Source of the DNA: Planctomycetaceae bacterium
GTDB lineage: Bacteria > Planctomycetota > Planctomycetia > Pirellulales > Pirellulaceae
Assembly (NCBI GenBank): GCA_005773145.1
Contig: SXHS01000109.1
Span: 1 to 30,728, forward strand
Direction of reading: 5' to 3'
Length of the DNA: 30,728 bases
Of the stretch, positions 23,122-30,728 are shown one piece after another. A program made the position numbers and the translations under genes. Position 1 is the first letter of the stretch, and each line of letters starts with the position of its first letter. The notes below the pieces were generated by a model. The model was given only the letters and a program-made list of their open reading frames with translations. It was not told where the DNA came from and searched no databases.

Positions 23122-25167
23122 CTACCAGGGAGTAACGCCCGGCTGTGGCTTAAGATCGTAGCGCCGAATTTTTCGGTCCAGCGTCGACCGTTCAATCCCC
23201 AGCATGGTGGCTGTACGGCTCTTGTTCCAGGCATTGGCGTTCAGCGTGCTCAAGATCAGCCGCCGCTCCGATTCGTCCAACGTCATGGGGACGAAGTGAG
23301 ATGGCGGCTGAAACAACTCACCCGTATCGGATGCCGTGGCCAAATTCGAGAGGTTCAAGTCCTCCAACTCGAGGTAGTCCCCGCGGGCCAAGACAACGGC
23401 TCGTTCGATCACGTTTTTTAGCTCACGCACGTTTCCGGGCCAACGGTAGGTGGCCATGAGTTCAAGGGCTGCTTCGGAGAAGCCTTTGAACTTGCGCCCG
23501 GTCTCCGCGTTGTAGCGACCGAGGAAATGATCGGCCAACTCCAAGATGTCTTCCGGTCGCTTGCGGAGGGGGGGGACCACGATTTCCACGACGCGCAGCC
23601 GGAAATAAAGATCGCGGCGAAACTTGGATTCGGCCACGGCCTGTTCCAGGTCGCGATTGGTGGCAGCGATGACTCGGACTTCGACCTTGATGGCGGATGT
23701 ACCGCCGACACGCTCGAAGGGATGCCCCTCCAGCACCCGCAAAATCTTTGCCTGAATGGAGGGGCTCATTTCGCCGATCTCATCCAGCATCAAAGTTCCC
23801 TTGTCGGAGGCCTCAAACTTGCCGATCTTGCGATCGGTGGCCCCCGTGAAGGCGCCCCGTTCGTGACCAAACAATTCGCTTTCCAGCAATGATTCCGATA
23901 GGGCCGCGCAATTCAGGCAGACGAACGGCCCCTTCTTGCGTGGGCTGGCGTAGTGCACGGCGCGGGCCACCAATTCTTTCCCCACGCCACTCTCGCCCCG
24001 AATCAGTACTGTTGCGCGGCTCGGCGCCGCTTGCAGGATTTGGGAGCGTACCTCGCGCATGCGGAGGCCGGAGCCGATCAGTTCGCTCTCCGCCCCCAAT
24101 CGTTCACGCAGATGCTGAATCTCGTCCTTGGATTGGGTGAGATTCTCCGCCAATTCCTGCTGACGCTTCAGATTCTTCAGTGCCTGCGCGACGTTGTCGG
24201 CCACGGCCAGGGTGAACTCCAGATCATCCGGATCGGGGACACGCGTGGGGTCGGTGGAATACAAATGGATCAGCCCCACGACGCGCCGGTTCTGACGGAT
24301 GGGGGCACAGAGAACACTCGTGGCATGGATCACCCCCTGGCTGTCACGAGTGCTCAACATGCTGTCATTTTCGACATTGCGCGCCATCACCGCCTCCCCC
24401 TCGCGCCAGACGGTCGTGGCCAAGAAGGGAGAGACACGATGGTACACCGGGTCCGAATCGCTGCGCTGTGCGACGATTTCGAGATCGTTGCCGTTGGGAG
24501 GTCCCTCAGCATCGTGGGGCAAAAGCAACACGGCCCCCGCGTCGACGTTCGTTCCTTCAAAGAGCCCCTCCAGGGCGAGCTTTGCCACGGAGATGACATC
24601 CGTTTGATTAGCCAATTCAAAGGCCAGCCGACATAACTTGGCGGCGGCACGTCCCACCTTGGGAATGGTTTCGTCATCCTCCTCTTCGTCATCCTGCGGT
24701 TTCAAGAAACGCGTCTGGCCCCGACGATGCGTGATGGTGGTCGGCTCGTGTAATCCAAAAACACTCGAATCATCTGCCCCCCGTCCCTCCGTACTGTCCC
24801 CATCCCCGGGAGTGTCCGGTTTGGCCGTGTGGACCGAACTGGAGTCCGGAAAAGCTTGCGAGAGATCATGGACGAATGCCAATTGAGCGTGTGCGATACG
24901 GATCACATCTCCAGGGACGAGCGGATGATCGCGCCCGATGCGCTGCCCACCCACCTCCGTACCATTGCGACTGTCCAAATCGCGCAGTACCCAATGCCCC
25001 TGGCTCATGAAGACTTCGGCATGGTAACGGCTACAACGCTCGTCCTTGACCACAATCTGGTTGGTCGGCGCGCGACCGATGGTGACCGTTCGACCTTCCA
25101 CCAAACGAAACACATCGGTCCATTTGGGGCCTTCGCGTATTACCAGATAAGCCAGCGTGGAGTCCAT
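23122..25167 (-). CDS. FHA-GAF sigma54-dependent transcriptional activator
   Basis: 681-aa enhancer-binding protein. Domain order: FHA (about 27-100, with GRAPTNQIVV, RYHAEV and DSRNGT, which bind phosphothreonine); an acidic linker with DDEEEDDE at 159-166; GAF (about 185-330, WREGEAVMARNVENDSML...VLCAPI); AAA+ activator domain (about 360-595) with Walker A GESGVGKE (391-398), the sigma54-contact loop GAFTGA (438-443) and Walker B TLMLDEIGEM; then a Fis-type HTH (about 634-672, WNKSRTATMLGIERSTLDRKI). FHA plus GAF implies that Ser/Thr phosphorylation and a small ligand both control activation of RpoN promoters. The start is the ATG at 25167 with AGGA just upstream. No kinase gene is adjacent. 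Confidence 0.93.
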   Translation of the reverse strand: MDSTLAYLVIREGPKWTDVFRLVEGRTVTIGRAPTNQIVVKDERCSRYHAEVFMSQGHWVLRDLDSRNGTEVGGQRIGRDHPLVPGDVIRIAHAQLAFVHDLSQAFPDSSSVHTAKPDTPGDGDSTEGRGADDSSVFGLHEPTTITHRRGQTRFLKPQDDEEEDDETIPKVGRAAAKLCRLAFELANQTDVISVAKLALEGLFEGTNVDAGAVLLLPHDAEGPPNGNDLEIVAQRSDSDPVYHRVSPFLATTVWREGEAVMARNVENDSMLSTRDSQGVIHATSVLCAPIRQNRRVVGLIHLYSTDPTRVPDPDDLEFTLAVADNVAQALKNLKRQQELAENLTQSKDEIQHLRERLGAESELIGSGLRMREVRSQILQAAPSRATVLIRGESGVGKELVARAVHYASPRKKGPFVCLNCAALSESLLESELFGHERGAFTGATDRKIGKFEASDKGTLMLDEIGEMSPSIQAKILRVLEGHPFERVGGTSAIKVEVRVIAATNRDLEQAVAESKFRRDLYFRLRVVEIVVPPLRKRPEDILELADHFLGRYNAETGRKFKGFSEAALELMATYRWPGNVRELKNVIERAVVLARGDYLELEDLNLSNLATASDTGELFQPPSHFVPMTLDESERRLILSTLNANAWNKSRTATMLGIERSTLDRKIRRYDLKPQPGVTPW

Positions 25168-25416
25168 ATAGTCCTAGATTAGCCTTCCAGGTGGTTGGTT
25201 CGCAACCGGCGGGGCCCCAGCAAACAGTCGAAACGACGTACCCCCTACTCGACTGGCGTCGTTGCGCCCGTGGGGACAAAGTGGGGACCTAAGGCCCCCA
25301 TTCGCGCGGAAGGACCCGTTGGGGACCGGTAACGGCGTCTGAGGGCCGCTACAATCGGCAGAGTCGCTCGCCTCCGGTAGGATCCGGGACTCGCTGCGTT
25401 CCCAGGGCGGATTTTC

Positions 25417-25445
25417 TTGAATTCCGTCGGGAAGCCGATTATCCT
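25417..25445 (+). promoter_or_regulatory. Putative sigma70-type promoter of the DUF1598 gene
   Basis: TTGAAT (25417-25422, 4/6), exactly 17 bp, TATCCT (25440-25445, 4/6). Transcription would begin near 25452. The ATG at 25465 would then have a very short leader, whereas the ATG at 25504 would have about 50 nt, which slightly favours the latter start. The 297-bp divergent region otherwise shows no gene. Confidence 0.42.
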
Positions 25446-25464
25446 AAAAGAATAGGGAAAATGG

Positions 25465-26904
25465 ATGCAACTTCGCATCTTTCTACACGCCGGAGCAGAG
25501 GCCATGTCGCAGGTTTGTCGAGATGTCTTGTCGCGCCCCGTTCAGACGGTGCGCTGTGGATGGCGTGTCACGCCGGTCGCCTTGGCATTCCTGCTGGAGG
25601 CCCTGCTGCTCGCCAACGTCGCGCAGGCTCAGGTTGGCCTGTTTCGTGGGAGCGCGGTTGGCGGCGTCGCCATCGACGCTGAGGGCGTCTTACGGCAACC
25701 TGCGGTGGCCGATTTGCGTGCGGTGCGTGAACAAGTCCTGCAGGCCGCGCAGCCGGTCCCCGAGGGACTGTCGCGATTCAGTCCGTCGCGGAAAATATCT
25801 CTGAGACGACTCGAACAGGCTCTGGTGGTCGCTGCGAGCCAACCGGGAGAGCCTATTCCCGATGACATTCGCTACTTGGCCGGTCTGCAGCGCATTGAGG
25901 CCATCGTGGTGGATACCGATGCCCACGACATCCTTCTCGTTGGGCCAGCCGACGGTTGGACGCTCGACGAACGCAGCGTGATGGTCGGCCAACACAACGG
26001 TCTCCCCACGCTCCTGTTGGATGACCTGCTGGTCGCGTTTCGTTCCATGCGCGAGGCGGCGTCCGGCAATATCACCTGCTCGATTGATCCGACCCCGGCA
26101 GGATTGCAGGCCGTGCAGAATCTCTTGCGTCGGCAAAAAACGTTTCAACCTGCGGTGATTCGCGCGATTGAGGAAGCCATGGGGCCGCAACAGATTACCG
26201 TGCAGGGAATCCCCAGTGACTCGCATTTCGCTCGGGTAATGGTGGGGGCCGACTACCGCATGAAGCGGATTGCCATGAACTTAGAACCCGCCCCCATTGC
26301 TCAACTGCCCGGGTTCTTGGATCTCGTGGCGTCCAAACGAGGCAAGCTCAGCACCATGACGCCGCGCTGGTGGATGGCCTGCAACTACCAAACGCTGTTG
26401 CGTGACCAAGCCGGCTTGACCTGGCAACTGCAAGGTCAAGGTGTGAAGGTGATGACCGAAGCCGATGTACTGGGGAACAACGGTCAGGTACAGCATACCG
26501 GCAAGCGCGATCCATTGGCCCAACAATGGGCCGATCTGATGACACAACACTTCGAGGCCTTGGCCACCGCCGATCCCCTCTTCGGCCAAGTCCGGAATCT
26601 GATGGACCTCTGCGTGGCCACCGCTCTGATCGAAAAAGAAGGATTGCTGGAACGCGCTGCGCTGGACCTGCCGATGCTCCGTGACGCCCAGAGTTCCTTG
26701 GCGGTGGAGCAGTGGCCGGCACCAAAGACCGTAGCGACTCAAGGGAGTTTTGTCCGCCAACGTGGTACGGTCTTGATCACGGCCTCAGGGGGAGTGGACA
26801 TCGATTTTGCCGCCGTGCTGCAGAAGGTTGAACAGTCTCCACAATTGGAGCAACTCGGCAAACAGAGCCGTACTGCTGCCCCGCCCTCATGGGCCTGGGA
26901 CTAA
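25465..26904 (+). CDS. DUF1598 domain-containing secreted protein
   Basis: 479 aa. Exported: a hydrophobic segment (TPVALAFLLEALLLANVAQAQ, residues about 35-56) with cleavage likely after AQA. The mature part matches planctomycete-specific DUF1598 proteins: GVAIDAEGVL near the start, RRLEQALVVAASQPGEPIPDDIRYLAGLQRI, and VGPADGWTLDERSVMVGQHNGLPTLLLDDLLVA. Later come CSIDPTPAGLQA, HFARVMVGADYRMKRIAMNLEPAPI, the PRWWMACNY stretch and KVMTEADVL. The function is unknown. Two starts are plausible: ATG 25465 (AGGG 7 nt upstream) and ATG 25504 (GGAG 8 nt upstream), the latter giving a more usual signal peptide length. Monocistronic; it is followed by two short stem-loops. Confidence 0.85.
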   Translation: MQLRIFLHAGAEAMSQVCRDVLSRPVQTVRCGWRVTPVALAFLLEALLLANVAQAQVGLFRGSAVGGVAIDAEGVLRQPAVADLRAVREQVLQAAQPVPEGLSRFSPSRKISLRRLEQALVVAASQPGEPIPDDIRYLAGLQRIEAIVVDTDAHDILLVGPADGWTLDERSVMVGQHNGLPTLLLDDLLVAFRSMREAASGNITCSIDPTPAGLQAVQNLLRRQKTFQPAVIRAIEEAMGPQQITVQGIPSDSHFARVMVGADYRMKRIAMNLEPAPIAQLPGFLDLVASKRGKLSTMTPRWWMACNYQTLLRDQAGLTWQLQGQGVKVMTEADVLGNNGQVQHTGKRDPLAQQWADLMTQHFEALATADPLFGQVRNLMDLCVATALIEKEGLLERAALDLPMLRDAQSSLAVEQWPAPKTVATQGSFVRQRGTVLITASGGVDIDFAAVLQKVEQSPQLEQLGKQSRTAAPPSWAWD

Positions 26905-26921
26905 GCATCGATCCAAGCAAG

Positions 26922-26963
26922 CGATGCGAGAATCAGCCGCATCGTCCCTGCCGTTGTAGGGAC
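26922..26963. terminator. Two adjacent stem-loops after the DUF1598 gene
   Basis: CGATGCG (26922-26928) pairs with CGCATCG (26938-26944) over a 9-nt loop. Directly next, GTCCCT (26944-26949) pairs with AGGGAC (26958-26963) over an 8-nt loop. They start 18 bp after the stop codon. No T-run follows, so termination is possible but not certain. Confidence 0.4.
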
Positions 26964-27317
26964 ACACAATTACCAGTAGTGGACCGTTACCGGTGGTTTG
27001 GTTGGCCGGTTCGGCAAGTGGCCAGATGCCGGTTCGAGTGTGACCTTGAGTGCCCGCGTTGGACTCGTCGTTTTCTGTCCCACTGCGGGGCCCCGACGGT
27101 TCACGCTTGCGAGCGAGCGGACATCAAAAGTATTTTTGCAACTAAGGGTCCCCCATCGCGAAAGGGATGTGGTATGGTACAATCGAAACGTCAAAACTGG
27201 ATAAAGGTTCAAGGTTGTTGATGCCGTTGTGCGGGTCTTGATTCACCACTTGACTCTGTGAGAACGAGCGGACAAGGGGAGCACCGCAGGGCGGAAATGT
27301 TCAGGGGGTAGTCCGCC
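26964..27317 (+). promoter_or_regulatory. Intergenic leader/promoter region of the PSCyt1-DUF1501 operon
   Basis: No convincing gene in this stretch, although short frames exist. An extended -10 (TGG then TACAAT, 27175-27183) is the best promoter candidate. It would give a leader of about 130 nt before the ATG at 27318, whose Shine-Dalgarno GGGGG lies at 27304-27308. No -35 match is seen at the proper distance. The AT-rich AAAAGTATTTTTGCAA (27126-27141) stands out in the otherwise GC-rich region and may be part of a control site. Confidence 0.38.
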
Positions 27318-29726
27318 ATGCCAGACATTCTTCGAATGTCGTTGAGCCGTTGGGTAGTAGGGGCCATGCTCCTATTCAGCGTCTCTCCCGTCATGTGCAC
27401 CGCAGAGATTTCATTTAATCGGGACGTTCGTCCCATTCTGTCCGAAAACTGTTATTCGTGTCACGGTCCCGATGCCGCTCAGCGCGAAGCCAATTTGCGA
27501 TTGGACCAATCGCAATCGACGCAACAGATTTCATCAAACGGAACGCGTGCCGTCGTTCCCGGAGACCCAGCCGCCAGCGAATTGATCGTCCGGATTACCA
27601 CCATGGATGATGACCGCCGCATGCCACCTCCGGACACGCACAAGCATCTGTCGGCTCAACAAGTCGAATTGCTGAGAGATTGGATTGCTGCCGGGGCTCC
27701 TTATGAACAGCACTGGGCCTATCTGCCGATTCAATCCCCCGAATTGCCCGCTGTGCGGCAGCATGAGTGGCCGGCCAATCCGGTTGATTACTTTACTCTC
27801 GTTCGTATGGAGCAACAGGGATTGACTCCTTCTCCCGACGCGTCGCGCAGTGCTTTGGCTCGCCGCGTTTCACTCGACCTGACCGGGCTTCCTCCCACAC
27901 CGGCCGAACTCGACGATTTTATCACAAACCGTTCACCCGATGCGTATCTCCAGTTGGTTGACCAGTTGTTGGCATCGGAGCGATTCGGAGAACGTATGGC
28001 GGCAGAGTGGCTCGACGCGGCCCGTTATGCCGACACAAATGGCTATCAAGTCGATCGTGACCGAGAAATGTATGCGTGGCGTGATTGGGTGATTCGCGCC
28101 TTGAATCGCAATATGCCATTCGACCGATTTACCATCGAACAACTGGCGGGAGATCTCCTCCCGCACGCGACACCCGATCAGCGCATCGCGACAGGGTTTC
28201 ACCGAAACCATATTTCAAATGAAGAGACCGGTAGCATTCCAGAAGAATTTATCGCCGAATACACGGCCGACCGTGTCGAAACAACTGCCACGATTTGGCT
28301 TGGACAGACATTCAACTGTGCCCGTTGCCACGATCACAAACACGATCCGTTTACACAACAGGACTTTTATCGGCTCAAAGCCTTCTTTCACAATATCAAT
28401 GAGAAGGGAATCGGTGACTACGAAGTATCGATCCGGTTAAGTAGTCCTCCCTATCTCATGTTGCCGACGGTAGAACAGCAGGCCGATTTAGAGCGCCTGG
28501 ACCTGGAACTGCGTGACGCCGAATCGCAACGGGATGAATTGCAGGTCGCCACATCGGGTGAACATCCCACGCTGACACCCCTGCAGTCGCGCATCGAGTC
28601 ACTTCGTCAGCAGCGGTCGCAATTAGCCGAATCGATACCGACCACGTTGGTGATGGAGGAACTGACCAATCCTCGGCAAACGACCATCCTAATTCGAGGG
28701 GCCTACGATCGCCCCGGCGATGTCGTAGAAGCGGGCACTCCCACGATTCTCCCTGCGATGTCTTCTGCCCCCCCCCGCAATCGTTTGGGGCTCGCACAAT
28801 GGCTGGTCGACGAAGAGAATCCCCTCACGGCCCGCGTCACGGTCAATCGTTATTGGCAAATGCTCTTCGGTACCGGACTCGTCAGAACTACCGAAAACTT
28901 TGGATCACAGGGGGAATCGCCTACCCATCCAGAACTCTTGGATTGGTTGGCATTCGAGTTTCGGAAATCTGGCTGGGATGTGAAGTGGCTCCTACGCACG
29001 CTGGTCCTCAGTCGTACCTACCAACAGTCGTCGCTTGCCACCGCCAGCCACTGGGAACAAGATCCCGAGAATCGGTTTTATGCACGGGGCGGGCGATTTC
29101 GACTGCCGGCGGAAGTGATTCGTGACCAAGCTCTGTTTGTTAGCGGGCAATTGGTGACGCAGTTGGGAGGCGCTTCGGTGAAGCCTTACCATCCGGCGGG
29201 ACTTTACGAACAAGTTGCGTCGGGAAAGGGGACCTCCACGTATGTTCCCGATACCGGAGCCAACCTGTACCGGCGCAGTCTCTATACCTATTGGAAACGC
29301 TCGGTCCCGCATCCTGCCATGCTCGTGTTCGATGCCCCGTTCCGAGAATCGTGCGTGGTGCGTCGCGCGCGCACCAATACTCCCCTCCAAGCCCTGAATC
29401 TGCTTAACGATCCTACCTACGTCGAGGCGGCCACCTTTCTCGCGCGGCGCATGATCCGCGAAGGGGGGGGCAATCGACCGTCGCAAATCGCTTGGGGGGT
29501 GCGTGCCGTAACCGCCCGCGATCCATCCCCTGTGGAATTGAACGCACTTTGTGTGCTATTCGATCGCATGCAACATGACTTTTCTCGCGATTTGGCAGGT
29601 GCCGAGTTGCTGCTAAAATCGCATCCCGCCCCCATTTCCGGTACAATCGCACGAGTCGACTGGGCTGCGATGAGCGTCGTGGCCAGCACACTTCTCAATC
29701 TCGATGAGACGATTACGCATGAGTAA
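27318..29726 (+). CDS. PSCyt1-DUF1549-DUF1553 protein (planctomycete cytochrome-like)
   Basis: 802 aa. Signal peptide at the N-terminus (RWVVGAMLLFSVSPVMCTAE). The PSCyt1 domain (about 30-130) carries C45-YS-C48-H49 within FNRDVRPILSENCYSCHG and the RMPPPDTHKHLS stretch. DUF1549/PSCyt2 (about 155-360) contains SLDLTGLPPTPAELDDF, RFGERMAAEWLDAARYADTNGYQ and a second CxxCH at 334-338 (NCARCHDHKHDPF). A Q/E/R-rich probable coiled coil lies at about 388-435. DUF1553/PSD1 fills about 490-770 (NRLGLAQWLVDEENPLTARVTVNRYWQ, FGSQGESPTHPELLDWLA, RRARTNTPLQALNLLNDPTYVEAA). Covalent heme is implied by both CxxCH motifs, but the substrate is unknown. It is the compact version of the family, with no LamG insert. 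Its last 8 nt overlap the DUF1501 gene. Confidence 0.93.
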   Translation: MPDILRMSLSRWVVGAMLLFSVSPVMCTAEISFNRDVRPILSENCYSCHGPDAAQREANLRLDQSQSTQQISSNGTRAVVPGDPAASELIVRITTMDDDRRMPPPDTHKHLSAQQVELLRDWIAAGAPYEQHWAYLPIQSPELPAVRQHEWPANPVDYFTLVRMEQQGLTPSPDASRSALARRVSLDLTGLPPTPAELDDFITNRSPDAYLQLVDQLLASERFGERMAAEWLDAARYADTNGYQVDRDREMYAWRDWVIRALNRNMPFDRFTIEQLAGDLLPHATPDQRIATGFHRNHISNEETGSIPEEFIAEYTADRVETTATIWLGQTFNCARCHDHKHDPFTQQDFYRLKAFFHNINEKGIGDYEVSIRLSSPPYLMLPTVEQQADLERLDLELRDAESQRDELQVATSGEHPTLTPLQSRIESLRQQRSQLAESIPTTLVMEELTNPRQTTILIRGAYDRPGDVVEAGTPTILPAMSSAPPRNRLGLAQWLVDEENPLTARVTVNRYWQMLFGTGLVRTTENFGSQGESPTHPELLDWLAFEFRKSGWDVKWLLRTLVLSRTYQQSSLATASHWEQDPENRFYARGGRFRLPAEVIRDQALFVSGQLVTQLGGASVKPYHPAGLYEQVASGKGTSTYVPDTGANLYRRSLYTYWKRSVPHPAMLVFDAPFRESCVVRRARTNTPLQALNLLNDPTYVEAATFLARRMIREGGGNRPSQIAWGVRAVTARDPSPVELNALCVLFDRMQHDFSRDLAGAELLLKSHPAPISGTIARVDWAAMSVVASTLLNLDETITHE

Positions 29727-30728
29727 TGAGGTTCGATCGTCGGAATTGGAAGCGGCATTAAATTGCCTTGCCCGACGACAGTTCGTGTTACAATCATCCG
29801 CCCTTGTGGGGAGCGCGGCATTCTCAACGTTGTGCTCTGCCAACACAATCGCGTCGCCGAGAAAGGTAGGACAACATTTCGCGCCGCGTGCCAAGCGAAT
29901 CATCTATTTGACGCAAGCTGGTGCACCCTCGCAACTTGATTTATTTGATCCGAAGCCAGGATTGCAAGCACTGGCCGACACCGAGTTACCTGATTCGGTG
30001 CGAAACGGACAGCGACTTACGGGGATGACGTCGGGACAGGGGAGACTTCCAATCGCTCCTTCCCCATTTACCTTCCGACCATGCGGCAAGTCGGGTATCT
30101 GGCTGAGTGAAACACTTCCCCATCTCGGGCAAATGGTCGATAATCTTTGCGTCATTCGTTCGTTGCACACGGAAGCCATAAATCATGATCCGGCGATGAC
30201 TCTGTTACAGACGGGGCATCAAATCGCCGGGCGGCCGTCGTTAGGAGCCTGGGTTGCTTATGGCTTAGGAAACGAAAACGAAAACTTGCCGACCTTCGTC
30301 GTCCTGATATCGCGTCCGGGTGGACCTACCAACGCACAGCCACTTCATGAGCGCATGTGGGGATCTGCCTTTTTGCCGGCCCGCTTTCAAGGGGTTCGCT
30401 TTTCGCCAGGTCCCGATCCCGTCCTCTACTTGTCGAATTCTGCTGGTTATACGCGCGACCGGCGCCGAACGATGCTCGATACGGTCCAACAGCTCAATCG
30501 GGAGCATTTCGCCGAGACGCACGATCCGGAAATCGTGGCCCGCATCGAGCAATATGAAATGGCATTCCGGATGCAGGCAACTGTACCCGAATTGGCCGAC
30601 TTGTCGCACGAGTCGGCTCGTGTGCTCGACCGTTATGGACCAGAAGTTCATAAGCCAGGCACCTACGCGTCCAATTGCATCTTGGCACGACGACTAGCGG
30701 AACGGGGAGTGCGATTTATTCAACTTTA
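29719..30728 (+). CDS. DUF1501 domain-containing protein, 3' end beyond the window
   Basis: 336 codons visible, no stop before the edge. ATG at 29719 overlaps the TAA of the preceding gene by 8 nt (ATGAGTAA), so translation is coupled. A twin-arginine-type leader is visible: R19-R20-Q-F-V-L followed by QSSALVGSAAFSTL, so export is likely through Tat in the folded state. The body matches DUF1501 of the alkaline-phosphatase/sulfatase-like superfamily: KRIIYLTQAGAPSQLDLFDPKP, FRPCGKSGIWLSETLPHLGQMVDNLCVIRSLHTEAINHDPA, GRPSLGAWVAYGLG, and LARRLAERGVRFIQL at the edge. DUF1501 proteins are usually paired with DUF1549/1553 proteins in planctomycetes. Catalytic activity is not established. Confidence 0.92.
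   Translation, partial: MSNEVRSSELEAALNCLARRQFVLQSSALVGSAAFSTLCSANTIASPRKVGQHFAPRAKRIIYLTQAGAPSQLDLFDPKPGLQALADTELPDSVRNGQRLTGMTSGQGRLPIAPSPFTFRPCGKSGIWLSETLPHLGQMVDNLCVIRSLHTEAINHDPAMTLLQTGHQIAGRPSLGAWVAYGLGNENENLPTFVVLISRPGGPTNAQPLHERMWGSAFLPARFQGVRFSPGPDPVLYLSNSAGYTRDRRRTMLDTVQQLNREHFAETHDPEIVARIEQYEMAFRMQATVPELADLSHESARVLDRYGPEVHKPGTYASNCILARRLAERGVRFIQL

Noticed and set aside
27028..27045. GGTTCGAGT, resembling a tRNA T-loop
   Set aside because: The flanking bases do not pair into a T-stem (GCCGG against GTGAC) and no acceptor or anticodon arms can be drawn.
26889..27221. A 110-codon Cys-rich + strand frame in the gap before the PSCyt1 gene
   Set aside because: It overlaps the end of DUF1598, contains the candidate promoter, and the cysteines do not form a recognisable motif. 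No Shine-Dalgarno sequence.
1..30728. CRISPR arrays, insertion sequences, integrases, toxin-antitoxin or known defence genes
   Set aside because: No direct repeat-spacer pattern, transposase, terminal inverted repeats flanked by target duplications, or defence domains were seen in any frame.

Overview
The window looks like chromosomal DNA of a Planctomycetota bacterium, most like the Pirellulales. The evidence is gene content. There is a PSCyt1-DUF1549-DUF1553 protein translationally coupled to a DUF1501 protein. There is a large dehydrogenase-like protein ending in the Pirellula/Verrucomicrobium-type CxxCH domain. There are also a DUF1598 protein, a DUF11-repeat protein, an MfnB-like enzyme (part of the methanofuran/H4MPT C1 chemistry known in planctomycetes) and many small secreted proteins. 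Base composition is GC-rich and fairly even. I see no phage, insertion sequence, CRISPR array, rRNA or tRNA. This assignment is inference from protein families, not from a marker gene.

Layout. 1-1410 (+): 3' part of a DUF11-repeat surface protein with an in-frame TAG at its extreme 5' end. 1423-4103 (-): an ArsB/NhaD-superfamily antiporter followed by RNase D. 4276-6496 (+): a small membrane protein, MfnB, a 67-aa conserved small protein and a PHA-granule-region-type protein. 6645-8795 (-): a TIGR01777 SDR protein and a secreted protein with three STN-like modules. 8984-13245: a sugar-acid/aldehyde island, with KDPG-type aldolase and a D-threonine aldolase-like enzyme (+), a lactaldehyde-type aldehyde dehydrogenase (-) and an HpcH/HpaI aldolase (+). 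13339-17917 (-): a likely operon of heme-binding dehydrogenase, PhyH-family oxygenase and aldo/keto reductase. 18117-18536 (+): a small secreted protein. 18611-25167 (-): an orphan LuxR-type response regulator, a JmjC/cupin-like oxygenase, an M24 peptidase overlapping a Gfo/Idh/MocA protein, and an FHA-GAF-sigma54-activator. 25465-30728 (+): a DUF1598 secreted protein, then the PSCyt1/DUF1553-DUF1501 pair, the last running off the window.

How genes may work together (inference). The two pyruvate-type aldolases, the aldehyde dehydrogenase and the aldo/keto reductase would fit breakdown of 2-keto-3-deoxy sugar acids to pyruvate plus a small aldehyde that is then oxidised or reduced. The periplasmic dehydrogenase/cytochrome protein and the PSCyt1/DUF1501 pair are of the type that planctomycetes expand, apparently for use of complex carbon.

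Most unusual observations: a 7-bp-period repeat (TCAAATC/GATTTGA) at three intergenic sites; a Gfo/Idh protein whose EKP motif reads AAA; an RNase D with Glu in place of the ExoII Asp; a three-STN-module secreted protein with no secretin or TonB receptor; and the in-frame TAG at the left edge. I did not find a clear new multi-gene defence or mobile system.
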